Source: Rhodospirillaceae bacterium
GTDB taxonomy: Bacteria > Pseudomonadota > Alphaproteobacteria > Kiloniellales > DSM-21159
Direction of reading: 5' to 3'
NCBI GenBank assembly: GCA_006969625.1
Contig: CP030885.1
Coordinates: forward strand, 2,553,430-2,617,429
DNA length: 64,000 nucleotides
Under the pieces are notes generated by a model that was not told the DNA's origin, made no database searches, and worked only from the letters and a program-made list of their open reading frames with translations. Shown here in pieces: positions 9,082 to 17,339 of this stretch. Within the stretch, counting starts at the first letter, position 1; every line of letters begins with the position of its first letter. The translations under genes were made by a program, and so were the position numbers.

Positions 9082-9738
9082 TTGTCCCCGCGCACCATCG
9101 GTATGAGCGAAGATCTCTACGACTACCTGCTGAAGGTATCGCTGCGCGAGCCGCAGGTCCTGGAACGCCTGCGCAAGGAAACGGCAGAGATGTCCGGTGC
9201 CGCCATGCAGATCTCGCCGGAGCAGGGGCAGTTCATGCAACTTCTGGCCGAGCTGACCGGCGCGCGCAGCTATCTGGAAGTCGGCACCTTCACCGGCTAC
9301 TCCTCGCTCGCCGTGGCGCTGGCGATGCCGGCCGAGGGCGAGCTGGTCTGCTGCGACGTCAGCGAGGACTACACCGCGATGGCGCGGCGCTACTGGGAGG
9401 AGGCCGGCGTGACCGAGCGCATCGACCTGCGGATCGCCCCGGCGCTCGACACCCTGGCGGCGCTCGAAGCCGAGAAACGCCAGTTCGACCTGATGTTCAT
9501 CGACGCCGACAAGGAGGCCTACGCCGACTACTTCGAGGCCGGCCTGAAGCTGGTGCGGTCCGGCGGCCTGATCATGGTCGACAACGTGCTGTGGGGCGGC
9601 AGCGTCATTGACTCCGGCAAGCAGGACGGCGACACCAAGGCGATCCGCGCCTTCAACCTCGCGCTCCAGGCGGACGAGCGGGTCAGCCTCTCGCTGGTTC
9701 CCATCGGAGACGGACTGACGCTCGCCCGGGTGCGGTGA
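9082..9738 (+). CDS. Class I SAM-dependent O-methyltransferase (catechol/caffeoyl-CoA type)
   Basis: This 218-residue methyltransferase probably acts on a catechol- or phenol-like hydroxyl using a divalent metal. Motifs are the SAM-binding YLEVGTFTGYSSLAVALA, then ELVCCDVSEDY, the metal-binding FDLMFIDADKEAYADYFE and IMVDNVLWGGSV with KAIRAFN. This is the Methyltransf_3 family. The TTG at 9082 is chosen because AAAGGA lies eight bases upstream; the ATG at 9103 (MSEDLYDYLL) has no such site. It stands alone between AT-rich DNA and a small periplasmic protein gene. Confidence 0.88.
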   Translation: MSPRTIGMSEDLYDYLLKVSLREPQVLERLRKETAEMSGAAMQISPEQGQFMQLLAELTGARSYLEVGTFTGYSSLAVALAMPAEGELVCCDVSEDYTAMARRYWEEAGVTERIDLRIAPALDTLAALEAEKRQFDLMFIDADKEAYADYFEAGLKLVRSGGLIMVDNVLWGGSVIDSGKQDGDTKAIRAFNLALQADERVSLSLVPIGDGLTLARVR

Positions 9739-9925
9739 GTGCCCGTCAACGGGCAGGAAGTTAAAGCGAAGTGCTCAGCAGACGCGCCCCAGGCATTTAG
9801 CTTGGCGTTAATCCTTTTTGTCCCAGACTCGGCCCCCTTCGATACCATCGTCGAACGAGCCGTCGCGTCTGGGTACTTCGCAGTGAGGTCGGCCGGCGGC
9901 GAGACGACAAGGGGACAGCCACGCC

Positions 9926-10249
9926 ATGCGCTCACGTCTTCCGACCTTTGCCGCCCTCGGCGCGGGCTTGGCTGCGGCACTCGCCGCCGCCGCACCCGCC
10001 GCCGCCGAGGAGAGTCGTCAGTGCCGCGACCGCACCGAGGTGCTGCAGCACCTGGGGGCGAAGTACAAGGAGGCGCCGGTCGCCGTCGGCGTCACCAGCA
10101 CCGGCGGGCTGATCGAAGTGCTCTCGAGCGGCGAGGAGGGCACCTGGACCATCATCGTCACGGCGCCCAGCGGACTGAGCTGCCTGATTGCCGCCGGCGA
10201 AGGCTGGACTCCACTGGCGGAGCAGACAAGGAACGGACCGGAAGCATGA
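9926..10249 (+). CDS. Small secreted protein of unknown function
   Basis: This 107-residue protein has a clear signal peptide (MRSRLPTFAALGAGLAAALA followed by an Ala-rich cleavage region) and a mature part of about 80 residues with one conserved-looking Cys pair (RQCRDRTEVLQHL, GLSCLIAAGEGW). GGLIEVLSSGEEGTWTII is typical of a family of short hypothetical periplasmic proteins in alphaproteobacteria. AAGGGGA precedes the ATG. Function unknown. Confidence 0.7.
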   Translation: MRSRLPTFAALGAGLAAALAAAAPAAAEESRQCRDRTEVLQHLGAKYKEAPVAVGVTSTGGLIEVLSSGEEGTWTIIVTAPSGLSCLIAAGEGWTPLAEQTRNGPEA

Positions 10250-10287
10250 TGTTTCAAAATGCTCTCGGAAAGAATTAACGTTTTAAG

Positions 10288-10749
10288 TTAATCCAGCGCC
10301 GAGGTTTCCACCCGGTGGCCGGGTCCGATGCCGAGGCGCGCGGCGGTGCCGCCCGGCACCTCCAGCACGGCGATCACCGGCAGGTTCGAGGAGATGACGT
10401 CGGTCGAATGCGGCACGGCGTTCTCGTGCACGCCCAGCACCCGGCCATTCGCCCCGATCCAGATCATGTCGAGCGGGATCAGGGTGTTCTTCATCCAGAA
10501 ATTGGCGACCTTCGGCCGGCGGTGCACGAAGAGCATGCCGGCGTCCGGCGCCAGTGCCTCGCGGAACATCAGCCCGCGCGCCTGCTCTTCCGCACTGCGA
10601 GCGACCTCCACCCGAAACGCGTGACGCTCGCGGCCGCTGGGCGATTCGATCGCCAGCGGCACGACCTCCATCTCCTGCGCGGCAGCCGGCGCGCGACCGA
10701 ACGACAGCAGCACGAGCAGCCCCAGGACAAAGGCGAGCGAGCAGCGCAT
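10288..10749 (-). CDS. DUF192 family secreted protein
   Basis: This 153-residue protein has a signal peptide (MRCSLAFVLGLLVLLSFGRA) and a DUF192 core. The markers are EQARGLMFREALAPDAGMLF, NFWMKNTLIPLDMIWI, GRVLGVHENAVP, and the C-terminal VLEVPGGTAARLGIGPGHRV. DUF192 proteins are small beta-barrel proteins without a settled role. The start at 10749 gives the signal peptide directly; a much longer open frame reads through the histone-deacetylase gene in another frame and is discarded. It lies 56 bp downstream of the deacetylase gene, same strand. Confidence 0.9.
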   Translation of the reverse strand: MRCSLAFVLGLLVLLSFGRAPAAAQEMEVVPLAIESPSGRERHAFRVEVARSAEEQARGLMFREALAPDAGMLFVHRRPKVANFWMKNTLIPLDMIWIGANGRVLGVHENAVPHSTDVISSNLPVIAVLEVPGGTAARLGIGPGHRVETSALD

Positions 10750-10805
10750 GGCCGCCGGCTTTAGCGCGCCGCACCGAAGCCGGCAAGCGCTTTGCCGCCC
10801 TGCGC

Positions 10806-11984
10806 TCACGGCGCCAGCACCGCGGCGGGCATCGCCCGCACCTCCGGCCGGATGGGCCCGGGGCGCGGCGGATCGACGAGCGTGGTGAACCAGGTCTCCG
10901 GCGGATTGCGGCCCATCCGGTGGCGCCATTGCAGGCCGCGCAGCACCGCTTCCGCTGCCGTCGGCAGGCGCGCTGGAATGGGCAGGTCGTTGAGCATCGC
11001 CCAGACGCCGGCCCAGGCGCGGCCGACGGACCAGGGATTGTAGCCCCCGCCGCCGAGAACCAATAGGCGCGGCGCCAGCGGCTTGACCGCCTGCACCGCG
11101 CGCCAGAGCGCGCCGTTGGACAGCGCCAAACGGCTGAGCGGATCCTCCTCCAGCGCATCGGCGCCGCACTGCAGGACGACCGCTTCCGGCTCGAAGGCAT
11201 CGGCCAGCGGCAGCACGGCCGCTTCCAGCAGATAGAGGAATTCGCTGTCGTTGGCGCCGGGCGGCAGCGGCAGGTTGCGCGCCTGCCCGCCGGCCCGGTC
11301 GGCCAAGCTCCCCAGCCCGGGGTCGCCGTCGCGGGCGAGCGGCCAGCGGCCGGCCTCGTGCAGCGAAACGGTGAAGACTCGCGGATCGTCGTGGAAGGCG
11401 TCCTGCACCCCGTCGCCGTGGTGGGCGTCGATGTCCAGGTAGAGCACCCGCCGCAGGCCGCCGTCGAGCAGGCGCAGGATGCCCAGCACCGGATCGTTGA
11501 AGTAGCAGAAGCCGCTCGCCCGGTCCGGCCGGCCGTGATGGGTGCCGCCGGCGGGCGAGTGCATGATGCCGCCCTCGCGCAGCAGCAGTTCGGCGGCCAG
11601 GATCGAACCGCCGCAGGCGGTCGCCGGTCGACTGAAGACTTCCGGAAAAATCGGATTGCCGAAGGCACCCAGTTGGTGGCGGGCCTTGATCTCCTCGCCG
11701 ACCGCCTGGTCGCGCTCGGCCCGCCGAACTGCGGCCACGTAGTCGGGATGGTGGAAGCGGGCGAGTTGGGCCGGCGTGGCCTGCGGCGAGGTCAGATACT
11801 GCCCGTCGCTCAGCCAGCCGAGCGCGCGGCAGAGGTCGAGGCAGGTGGAGACGCGCGGAATCGCCAGCGGGTGCTTCCGGCCGTAGGTCGAGCGACGGTA
11901 GATCTCGTGCCCGATCAGCCGCGGCGGCGGCGCGGTTCGGGGCAGCGGCGGCGGCCTGTCGGCCAGGGCGAGCGGTTCGGCCAT
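10806..11984 (-). CDS. Histone deacetylase family protein (AcuC/acetylpolyamine amidohydrolase-like)
   Basis: This 392-residue zinc-dependent deacetylase-fold protein carries HSPAGGTHHGRPDRASGFCY (tandem His), VLYLDIDAHHGDGVQDAF (zinc ligands Asp/His), EAVVLQCGADALEEDPLSRL and VLGGGGYNP, the full active-site set. Bacterial members remove acetyl groups from acetyl-CoA synthetase, polyamines or other small amides; which one cannot be told. DUF192 follows on the same strand. Divergent from the TPP-riboswitch operon. Confidence 0.9.
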   Translation of the reverse strand: MAEPLALADRPPPLPRTAPPPRLIGHEIYRRSTYGRKHPLAIPRVSTCLDLCRALGWLSDGQYLTSPQATPAQLARFHHPDYVAAVRRAERDQAVGEEIKARHQLGAFGNPIFPEVFSRPATACGGSILAAELLLREGGIMHSPAGGTHHGRPDRASGFCYFNDPVLGILRLLDGGLRRVLYLDIDAHHGDGVQDAFHDDPRVFTVSLHEAGRWPLARDGDPGLGSLADRAGGQARNLPLPPGANDSEFLYLLEAAVLPLADAFEPEAVVLQCGADALEEDPLSRLALSNGALWRAVQAVKPLAPRLLVLGGGGYNPWSVGRAWAGVWAMLNDLPIPARLPTAAEAVLRGLQWRHRMGRNPPETWFTTLVDPPRPGPIRPEVRAMPAAVLAP

Positions 11985-12088
11985 TCCCTTGAGGGTATGG
12001 TGGTGCGCCCGGCCGCTGTCCAGTGGCGTGGCCGTTCGACAGCCCCCTGGCGCGAACGCGCGGAGCGGGCCATATTGCGGGGCACTCG

Positions 12089-12179
12089 ATCACCGGGGGA
12101 GCCGGGCAGCCGGCTGAGAGGTCCCGCAGGCGGGACGACCCCAGGAACCTGATCCGGTTCGCACCGGCGTAGGGAGGTG
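12089..12179 (+). promoter_or_regulatory. TPP riboswitch (THI element)
   Basis: The plus strand contains the conserved thi-box parts in order: a GGGGGAGCC side stem, GGCTGAGAGG, a variable GTCCCGCAGGCGGGAC stem, then AACCTGATCCGGTTCGCACC and GGCGTAGGGA. The last element, AGGGAGGTG, doubles as the ribosome-binding site of the next gene (GTG at 12187). TPP binding should therefore shut off translation directly, with no separate expression platform. Confidence 0.95.
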
Positions 12180-12186
12180 ACCTGCC

Positions 12187-12951
12187 GTGTACGATTCCCC
12201 ACCGCTCGCCCCGTCTCCGACGACCGCCCCCGGCGTCGCGATCGAGGGCGCGCGCCTGGTCTACGGCGGGGTGCCGCTGTTCGACGGCCTCGACCTGCAC
12301 CTGCCGGCCGGTCGAATCACCGCCCTGCTCGGGCCGTCCGGCGTCGGCAAGTCCAGTCTGCTCAGGCTGATCGCCGGCCTGGAGCACGGCGCCGCGGGCC
12401 AGGTGCACGACGGTGCCGGTGCGCCGCTCGCCGGACGGGTCGCCTACATGGCGCAGCAGGACCTGCTGATGCCCTGGCTCGACCTGGTCGGCAACGTCGC
12501 CATCGGCGCGCGGCTGCGCCGTGCCCGGCCCGAGAGCGCGCGCGCGGCGCGGCTGCTGGGCGAGCTCGGGCTCGGCGACCGCCTGAGCGCCCGGCCGGCG
12601 GCGCTGTCCGGCGGCATGCGCCAGCGCGTAGCGCTGGCCCGCACCCTGTTCGAAGACAGGCCCGTCGTGCTGATGGACGAGCCCTTCAGCGCGCTCGACG
12701 CCATCACCCGGCACGAGTTGCAGGCCCTGGCGGCCGAAAAGCTGGCCGGCCGGACGGTGCTGCTTGTCACCCACGATCCGCTGGAGGCGCTGCGCCTGGG
12801 CCACGCCGTCCAGGTCATGGCGGGCCGGCCGGCGCGCCTGGAGCCGGCGTTGGTGCCGCCCGGCGCCCCGCCGCGCGATCCCGGCGACCCGGAGCTGTTG
12901 CGGCGCCAGGCCGAATTGCTGGCGCGCCTGGCGCGGGCACGCGCCGCATGA
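12187..12951 (+). CDS. thiZ: Thiamine-precursor ABC transporter ATP-binding protein
   Basis: This 254-residue ABC ATPase of the nitrate/taurine/HMP-import subfamily has Walker A GPSGVGKSS, Q-loop MAQQDLLMPW, signature LSGGMRQRVALAR, Walker B PVVLMDEPFSALD and H-loop LLVTHDPLEAL. Control by a TPP riboswitch marks it as a thiamine-precursor importer of the ThiXYZ type (4-amino-5-hydroxymethyl-2-methylpyrimidine or a degradation product). The GTG start sits behind the riboswitch's own Shine-Dalgarno. It overlaps thiX by four bases (ATGA). Confidence 0.9.
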   Translation: MYDSPPLAPSPTTAPGVAIEGARLVYGGVPLFDGLDLHLPAGRITALLGPSGVGKSSLLRLIAGLEHGAAGQVHDGAGAPLAGRVAYMAQQDLLMPWLDLVGNVAIGARLRRARPESARAARLLGELGLGDRLSARPAALSGGMRQRVALARTLFEDRPVVLMDEPFSALDAITRHELQALAAEKLAGRTVLLVTHDPLEALRLGHAVQVMAGRPARLEPALVPPGAPPRDPGDPELLRRQAELLARLARARAA

Positions 12952-13691
12952 CCCTGCTTCGCCCCCTGCTGATCTTCGCCGCCCTTCTGGGTCTGTGGCA
13001 GGCCGGCGTATGGCTCAGCGGCGTGCCCCACTTCCTTCTGCCGGGGCCGGACCGCGTCGCCGGCGTGCTGCTCGCGCGGTGGCCCGAGCTGCTCGACAAC
13101 GCCCTGGTGACGGCGATCGAGATCCTGCTCGGCCTGCTGCTCGGCACGCTGCTCGGCTGCCTGTCCGCCCTGTCCATCGCGCTGCTGCCGCCGCTGCGGC
13201 GCTGGCTGCTGCCGCTGCTGGTGGTCAGCCAGGCGATCCCCGTCTTCGCCCTCGCCCCACTGCTGGTGCTCTGGTTCGGTTATGGGCTGGGCCCGAAGAT
13301 CGCCATGGCCACGCTGATCATCTACTTCCCGGTTACCGCCGCCTTCTACGACGGACTGCGCCGCACCGAGCCAGGCTGGCTCGACCTGGCCCAGACCATG
13401 GGGGGCAGCCGCCTGGCGGTGCTGCTGCGCATCCGCCTGCCGGCGGCCCTGCCGGCGCTGGGCTCAGGCCTGCGCGTGGCCGCCGCCACGGCGCCGATCG
13501 GCGCCGTCGTCGGCGAGTGGGTCGGCTCCGGCGCGGGGCTCGGCCGCATGATGCTCGACGCCAACGGCCGCATGCAGACCGATGTGATGTTCGCCGCGCT
13601 CTTCGTTCTGGCGGTGCTGGCGCTGGCGATCTACGCCGCCGTGGACCGCGCCTGCCGGGCGGCGGTGCCCTGGGCGCCGGAACGGCTCTAA
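12948..13691 (+). CDS. thiX: Thiamine-precursor ABC transporter permease
   Basis: This 247-residue, roughly six-helix membrane permease of the BPD_transp_1 family starts MTLLRPLLIFAALLGLWQAG. It has the cytoplasmic EAA loop around GGSRLAVLLRIRLPAALPAL and ends with GAGLGRMMLDANGRMQTD, as in SsuC/ThiX permeases. It is coupled to thiZ by ATGA. The binding protein ThiY and salvage enzyme TenA, which usually share the operon, are not next to it; the following gene is a stress protein. Confidence 0.88.
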   Translation: MTLLRPLLIFAALLGLWQAGVWLSGVPHFLLPGPDRVAGVLLARWPELLDNALVTAIEILLGLLLGTLLGCLSALSIALLPPLRRWLLPLLVVSQAIPVFALAPLLVLWFGYGLGPKIAMATLIIYFPVTAAFYDGLRRTEPGWLDLAQTMGGSRLAVLLRIRLPAALPALGSGLRVAAATAPIGAVVGEWVGSGAGLGRMMLDANGRMQTDVMFAALFVLAVLALAIYAAVDRACRAAVPWAPERL

Positions 13692-13805
13692 ACGGCGGTC
13701 GCCGCGGTGCGGTTGCCGCCACCGGGCCCCTCGGCTAGCGTGCGCGCTCCAATCGAGCCGGACGGCCGACCCGCAACGGCCGCCGCCCCCGCGAAGAGGA
13801 CGCCC

Positions 13806-14633
13806 ATGTCGATCAAGACCATCCTGGTCCATCTCGCCAACGACGGACACCACACCGCGCGCCTGGAGGTGGCGCTCCGGCTGGCCAAGCGGCATGGCGC
13901 CCATATCAACGCGCTGTTCATTACCTTTCCGGTCGGCATGCCGCCGGTGATCGCCGGACGCAGCGCCTCGGCCATCTTCATTTCCGAGGCCCGCGAGCGG
14001 GCGCGCCAGCGGGCCTTCGAGCTGGAAAAGGAATTCGAGCAGTCCTGCGCCGCCAAGGGCGTCTCGCATACCTGGATCGTCGAGGACGGCACGCACCTGG
14101 CGGCCCTCTCCTACCACGCGCACGTCGCAGACCTGCTGGTCGTCAGCCATTCTGACAGCGGACAGTACCTGGAGGATCGCTTCCGGATGCGCCTGGCGGA
14201 GGAATTGATCATGGACGTCGGCTGCCCGGTGCTGCTGCTGCCGCGGCACGACCCGGTGAAGCCGTTCGGCGATCACGTCCTGGTCGGCTGGCGCTCCAAC
14301 CGGGAGGCCGTGCGCGCGGTGCGCGGCACGCTCGACTTCATGCGCGAGGCCAAGTCGGTGACGGTCGTGACGGTCGGACCGACGCCGGAGGACAAGCTGT
14401 CCGAGGAGGAATTGGTGTGCTATCTCGGCCGCCACGGCATCCAGGCGAAGGGCGTCAACGTTCCCGACGTCGGCGGCGTCGGCGAGACCTTGCTGACGGA
14501 AGCCGGGCGGCGCGGTTGCGACACCCTGATCATGGGCGCCTACGGCCATTCGCATCTGCGCGAAGTGGTGCTCGGCGGCGCCACCCGCTACGTCCTGCGT
14601 CACGCCGAGATCCCGGTCCTGACCGTGCATTGA
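13806..14633 (+). CDS. Universal stress protein, tandem UspA domains
   Basis: This 275-residue cytosolic protein has two Usp folds. The first (about 1-140) starts MSIKTILVHLANDGHHTARL and lacks a clear nucleotide loop. The second (about 150-275) begins HVLVGWRSNREAVRAVRG and ends with the ATP-binding pattern MGAYGHSHLREVVLGGATRY. Tandem Usp proteins respond to starvation or oxidative stress; the target is unknown. The ATG at 13806 follows GAAGAGGA. Monocistronic by position. Confidence 0.9.
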   Translation: MSIKTILVHLANDGHHTARLEVALRLAKRHGAHINALFITFPVGMPPVIAGRSASAIFISEARERARQRAFELEKEFEQSCAAKGVSHTWIVEDGTHLAALSYHAHVADLLVVSHSDSGQYLEDRFRMRLAEELIMDVGCPVLLLPRHDPVKPFGDHVLVGWRSNREAVRAVRGTLDFMREAKSVTVVTVGPTPEDKLSEEELVCYLGRHGIQAKGVNVPDVGGVGETLLTEAGRRGCDTLIMGAYGHSHLREVVLGGATRYVLRHAEIPVLTVH

Positions 14634-14828
14634 AGCCTCCGGTTCCGGTTGCCGGTCGGCGGGGCTGTGGCAAGGTTGTGACAAGCATCCGTCCGAACTC
14701 TCGGAACTGAACCGGGCTTCGGTGCGTCTCGTAAGCGCATGTGGCTGTCATCAAGCCGCCGATCGCAACGATCTGCCGCCTTCAGAAGCGGCAGTCACCC
14801 CCTTCCTCAACAGGAGGACGACACAGCG

Positions 14829-15359
14829 ATGACCAGTTTCCGCACCACCCTTCGCGCCGGCGCCATGGCGCTTGCCGTTGCCGGCAGCGTTGGCCTGGCG
14901 CTCAACGAGGCCGAGGCCGCCAATATCGTCGAGACGGCCCAGGCGGCCGGCAGCTTCGAGACGCTGCTGGCGGCTGCCGAGGCCGCGGGCGCGGTGCCCA
15001 TCCTCACCGGCGAGGGGCCCTACACGGTCTTCGCGCCGACCGACGAGGCCTTCGCCAAGCTGCCTGCCGGCACGGTGGAGAGCCTGCTGCAGCCGGAGAA
15101 CAAGGCGCAGCTTCGCGAGATCATCAACCTGCACATCGTGCCCGGCCGCGTGATGGCCGGCGACGTGCTGGGCAACCAGGTCGCGCCGATCACCATGGCG
15201 CTCGACTACATCTACATCAACGGCGTCACCGCCAACGGCGTGTTCGTCGATACGGCGAGCGCCAGCTACCCCTCGCCGAACCCGGCCCAGGTGGTGCAGC
15301 CCGACATCGTAGCGGACAACGGCGTCATCCACGTGATCGACAGCGTGCTGCTGCCGTAG
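14829..15359 (+). CDS. Secreted fasciclin (FAS1) domain protein
   Basis: This 176-residue protein has a signal peptide to about residue 31 (NEAEA) and then one FAS1 domain: NIVETAQAAGSFETLLAAAE, YTVFAPTDEAFAKLP, LREIINLHIVPGRVMAGDVL, and DIVADNGVIHVIDSVLLP. FAS1 proteins act in adhesion or cell-surface interactions. GGAGG precedes the ATG and a strong intrinsic terminator follows 22 bp after the stop, so it is probably a single-gene transcript. Confidence 0.93.
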   Translation: MTSFRTTLRAGAMALAVAGSVGLALNEAEAANIVETAQAAGSFETLLAAAEAAGAVPILTGEGPYTVFAPTDEAFAKLPAGTVESLLQPENKAQLREIINLHIVPGRVMAGDVLGNQVAPITMALDYIYINGVTANGVFVDTASASYPSPNPAQVVQPDIVADNGVIHVIDSVLLP

Positions 15360-15381
15360 CGGCGTTCCACGCGAAGGAGTC

Positions 15382-15420
15382 ACGGGGGCGGCCGGACGGC
15401 CGCCCCCGTTTTCGTTTCTT
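15382..15420 (+). terminator. Intrinsic terminator after the fasciclin gene
   Basis: ACGGGGGCGGCC (15382-15393) and GGCCGCCCCCGT (15398-15409) form a 12-bp stem with a GGAC tetraloop, followed by TTTCGTTTCTT. A classic rho-independent terminator on the plus strand. Confidence 0.92.
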
Positions 15421-15437
15421 GGCCGCCTCCAAGCGCT

Positions 15438-16919
15438 TCAGAGCAGACCTTCCGAGAAATAGATCAGCGTGATCACGAAGAACAGCGGCACCAGGAAAGC
15501 CACCGACCAGAGCATGTAGCCGAAGAAGCTCGGCATCGGTACGCCGCGCTCCTCGGCGATCGAGCGCACCATGAAGTTAGGCGCGTTGCCGATGTAGGTC
15601 ATCGCGCCCATGAAGACAGCGCCCGCCGAGATGGCGAGCAGCGTGTTCGACCACTCGGTCATCAGCTTCTCGACAGCCGGCGAGCCGCCGGCGGTGTTGA
15701 AGAAGACCAGGTAGGTCGGTGCGTTGTCCAGGAAGCTGGAGAGGATGCCGGTCATCCAGAAGTACATGTAGTCGATCGGCTCGCCGCCGTCCTTGGTGAC
15801 CGAGCGGATCACCTCGGCCAGTGCGCCGTTCTCGCCGGCGCGCAGCATCGCGATCGCCGGGATGATGGTGATGAAGATCCCGGCGAACAGCTTGGCGACC
15901 TCGACGATCGGGAACCAGGAGAAGCCGTTGGCCTCGCGGCTGTGCAGCGGCGTCAGACGCCAGGAAAGATAGGCGAGGAAGAGCAACAGCGCGTCGCGTG
16001 CGATGTTCTGTAGCGCCCAGTCGACGTGGTAGACGGTGAGATAGATGCCGGGCTGCCAGACGCCGCTGAGCAGCACGCCGCCCATCACCGCCAGCAGCAG
16101 TACGATGTTGAAACTGCCCTCGAGCGCCAGCGGCTCCTTCTCGGCGCCCTCCTCGGACGGCGCCTGGGACAGGTCCTCCTTGCGGAACAGATAGCTGTCG
16201 AAGACGTAGTAGATCGCCAGCAAGGGGATCGCCAGCGACAGCATCGGCAACAGCATGTGTGTCGTCGGCCAGAAGAAGTCGACACCCTTGAGGAATCCGA
16301 GGAACAGCGGCGGGTCGCCCAGCGGCGTCAGCGATCCGCCGATGTTCGCCACCAGGAAGATGAAGAAGACCACCGTGTGGACGCGGTGCCTGCGCCAGTC
16401 GTTGGCGCGCAGCACCGGCCGGATCAGCAGCATGGCGGCTCCGGTAGTGCCCATGAAGCTGGCCAGCAGCGTGCCGAGCGCCAGGATCGCGGTGTTGACG
16501 GCCGGCGTGCCGCGCAGGCTGCCCTTCAGGCGCACGCCGCCGGCCACCGTGAACAGGGCCAGCAGCAGGATGATGAAGGGAATGTATTCCAACAGCGCTA
16601 CGTGGACGATCTCGAACAGCGTGAGCTGCCAGCCGTAGACGAGGGCGAAGGGAATTAGGAAGGCGAGCCCCCAGAAGGCCGAGACCTTGCCGAAGTTACG
16701 GTGCCACCACATCGGCGCGACCAACGGGAAGACCGCGATCGACAGCAAGATGCCGACGAAGGGGATGTCCCAGACCAGCGTCAGGCTGGCGCCTTCCAGG
16801 TGCGGCACCGCGCTCTCCCCGCCCGCGCCGGCCGCCTCTGCGGCCAACGCCGGATCGGCGCCGACAAGCCAAAGCGCCGCGGCCAGGCCGGTGGCGGCAA
16901 CGGAACCGAGCGCGCTCAC
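15438..16919 (-). CDS. nhaD: NhaD-type sodium:proton antiporter
   Basis: This inner-membrane protein has 11-13 predicted helices, with the ion-transporter signatures MGTTGAAMLLIRPVLRAND, NIGGSLTPLGDPPLFLGFLK and FLDNAPTYLVFFN typical of NhaD and related CitM/ArsB-fold antiporters. It exchanges Na+ for H+ in salt-adapted bacteria. No ATG lies near the N-terminus. I place the start at GTG 16919 (VSALGSVAATGLAAALWLVG), which gives a signal-like first helix ending ADPALAAEA; the frame stays open to an ATG at 17153. About 493 residues. Confidence 0.85.
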   Translation of the reverse strand: MSALGSVAATGLAAALWLVGADPALAAEAAGAGGESAVPHLEGASLTLVWDIPFVGILLSIAVFPLVAPMWWHRNFGKVSAFWGLAFLIPFALVYGWQLTLFEIVHVALLEYIPFIILLLALFTVAGGVRLKGSLRGTPAVNTAILALGTLLASFMGTTGAAMLLIRPVLRANDWRRHRVHTVVFFIFLVANIGGSLTPLGDPPLFLGFLKGVDFFWPTTHMLLPMLSLAIPLLAIYYVFDSYLFRKEDLSQAPSEEGAEKEPLALEGSFNIVLLLAVMGGVLLSGVWQPGIYLTVYHVDWALQNIARDALLLFLAYLSWRLTPLHSREANGFSWFPIVEVAKLFAGIFITIIPAIAMLRAGENGALAEVIRSVTKDGGEPIDYMYFWMTGILSSFLDNAPTYLVFFNTAGGSPAVEKLMTEWSNTLLAISAGAVFMGAMTYIGNAPNFMVRSIAEERGVPMPSFFGYMLWSVAFLVPLFFVITLIYFSEGLL

Positions 16920-17339
16920 GGCGCGTGCCGAGACGGTGCAGCCGACGGCACGGCAAATGGCATCGACAACAACTGAGTGAGGCAAGAGCAGGTCCTTCGC
17001 GGCGACGGCGCCCTGCGTCCCCGAATGCGGAGCGGCGCCGGGATCGGATACGCCAACGCGGCGGGCCGCGTGGGGCCGGCACACGAGGCGCGTGCTGCCC
17101 CGCCGACCGGCGGCGGAGTATGCCCGAAGCCCGAAATCGCCGCAAAGACCCATTCAGGCGGTGTAGATTTCCGCACGCGGCGCCGCGGAATCGCGCGGCG
17201 GCGCTGGAGGCCGGCTTGCGATGGCCGGGGACTTGATGGTCTAATCCGCCCGCCCAAGCGGCCTTGTCACGGGCTGCAGGGAACAGGGAACCGGAAAACA
17301 AGGCTCCGCCGCCGGGGCCGACAACGGGAGGCACGCAAC
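16920..17339. other. Divergent intergenic region, nhaD / TAXI gene
   Basis: 420 bp between divergent starts. Open frames here lack convincing starts or protein-like composition. Promoters for both genes should lie here, but I see no clear sigma70 boxes. Confidence 0.3.

Noticed and set aside
10288..12804. An 838-codon frame on the minus strand
   Set aside because: Only the last 153 codons (DUF192) are real; the rest is out of frame over the deacetylase gene and antisense to thiZ.
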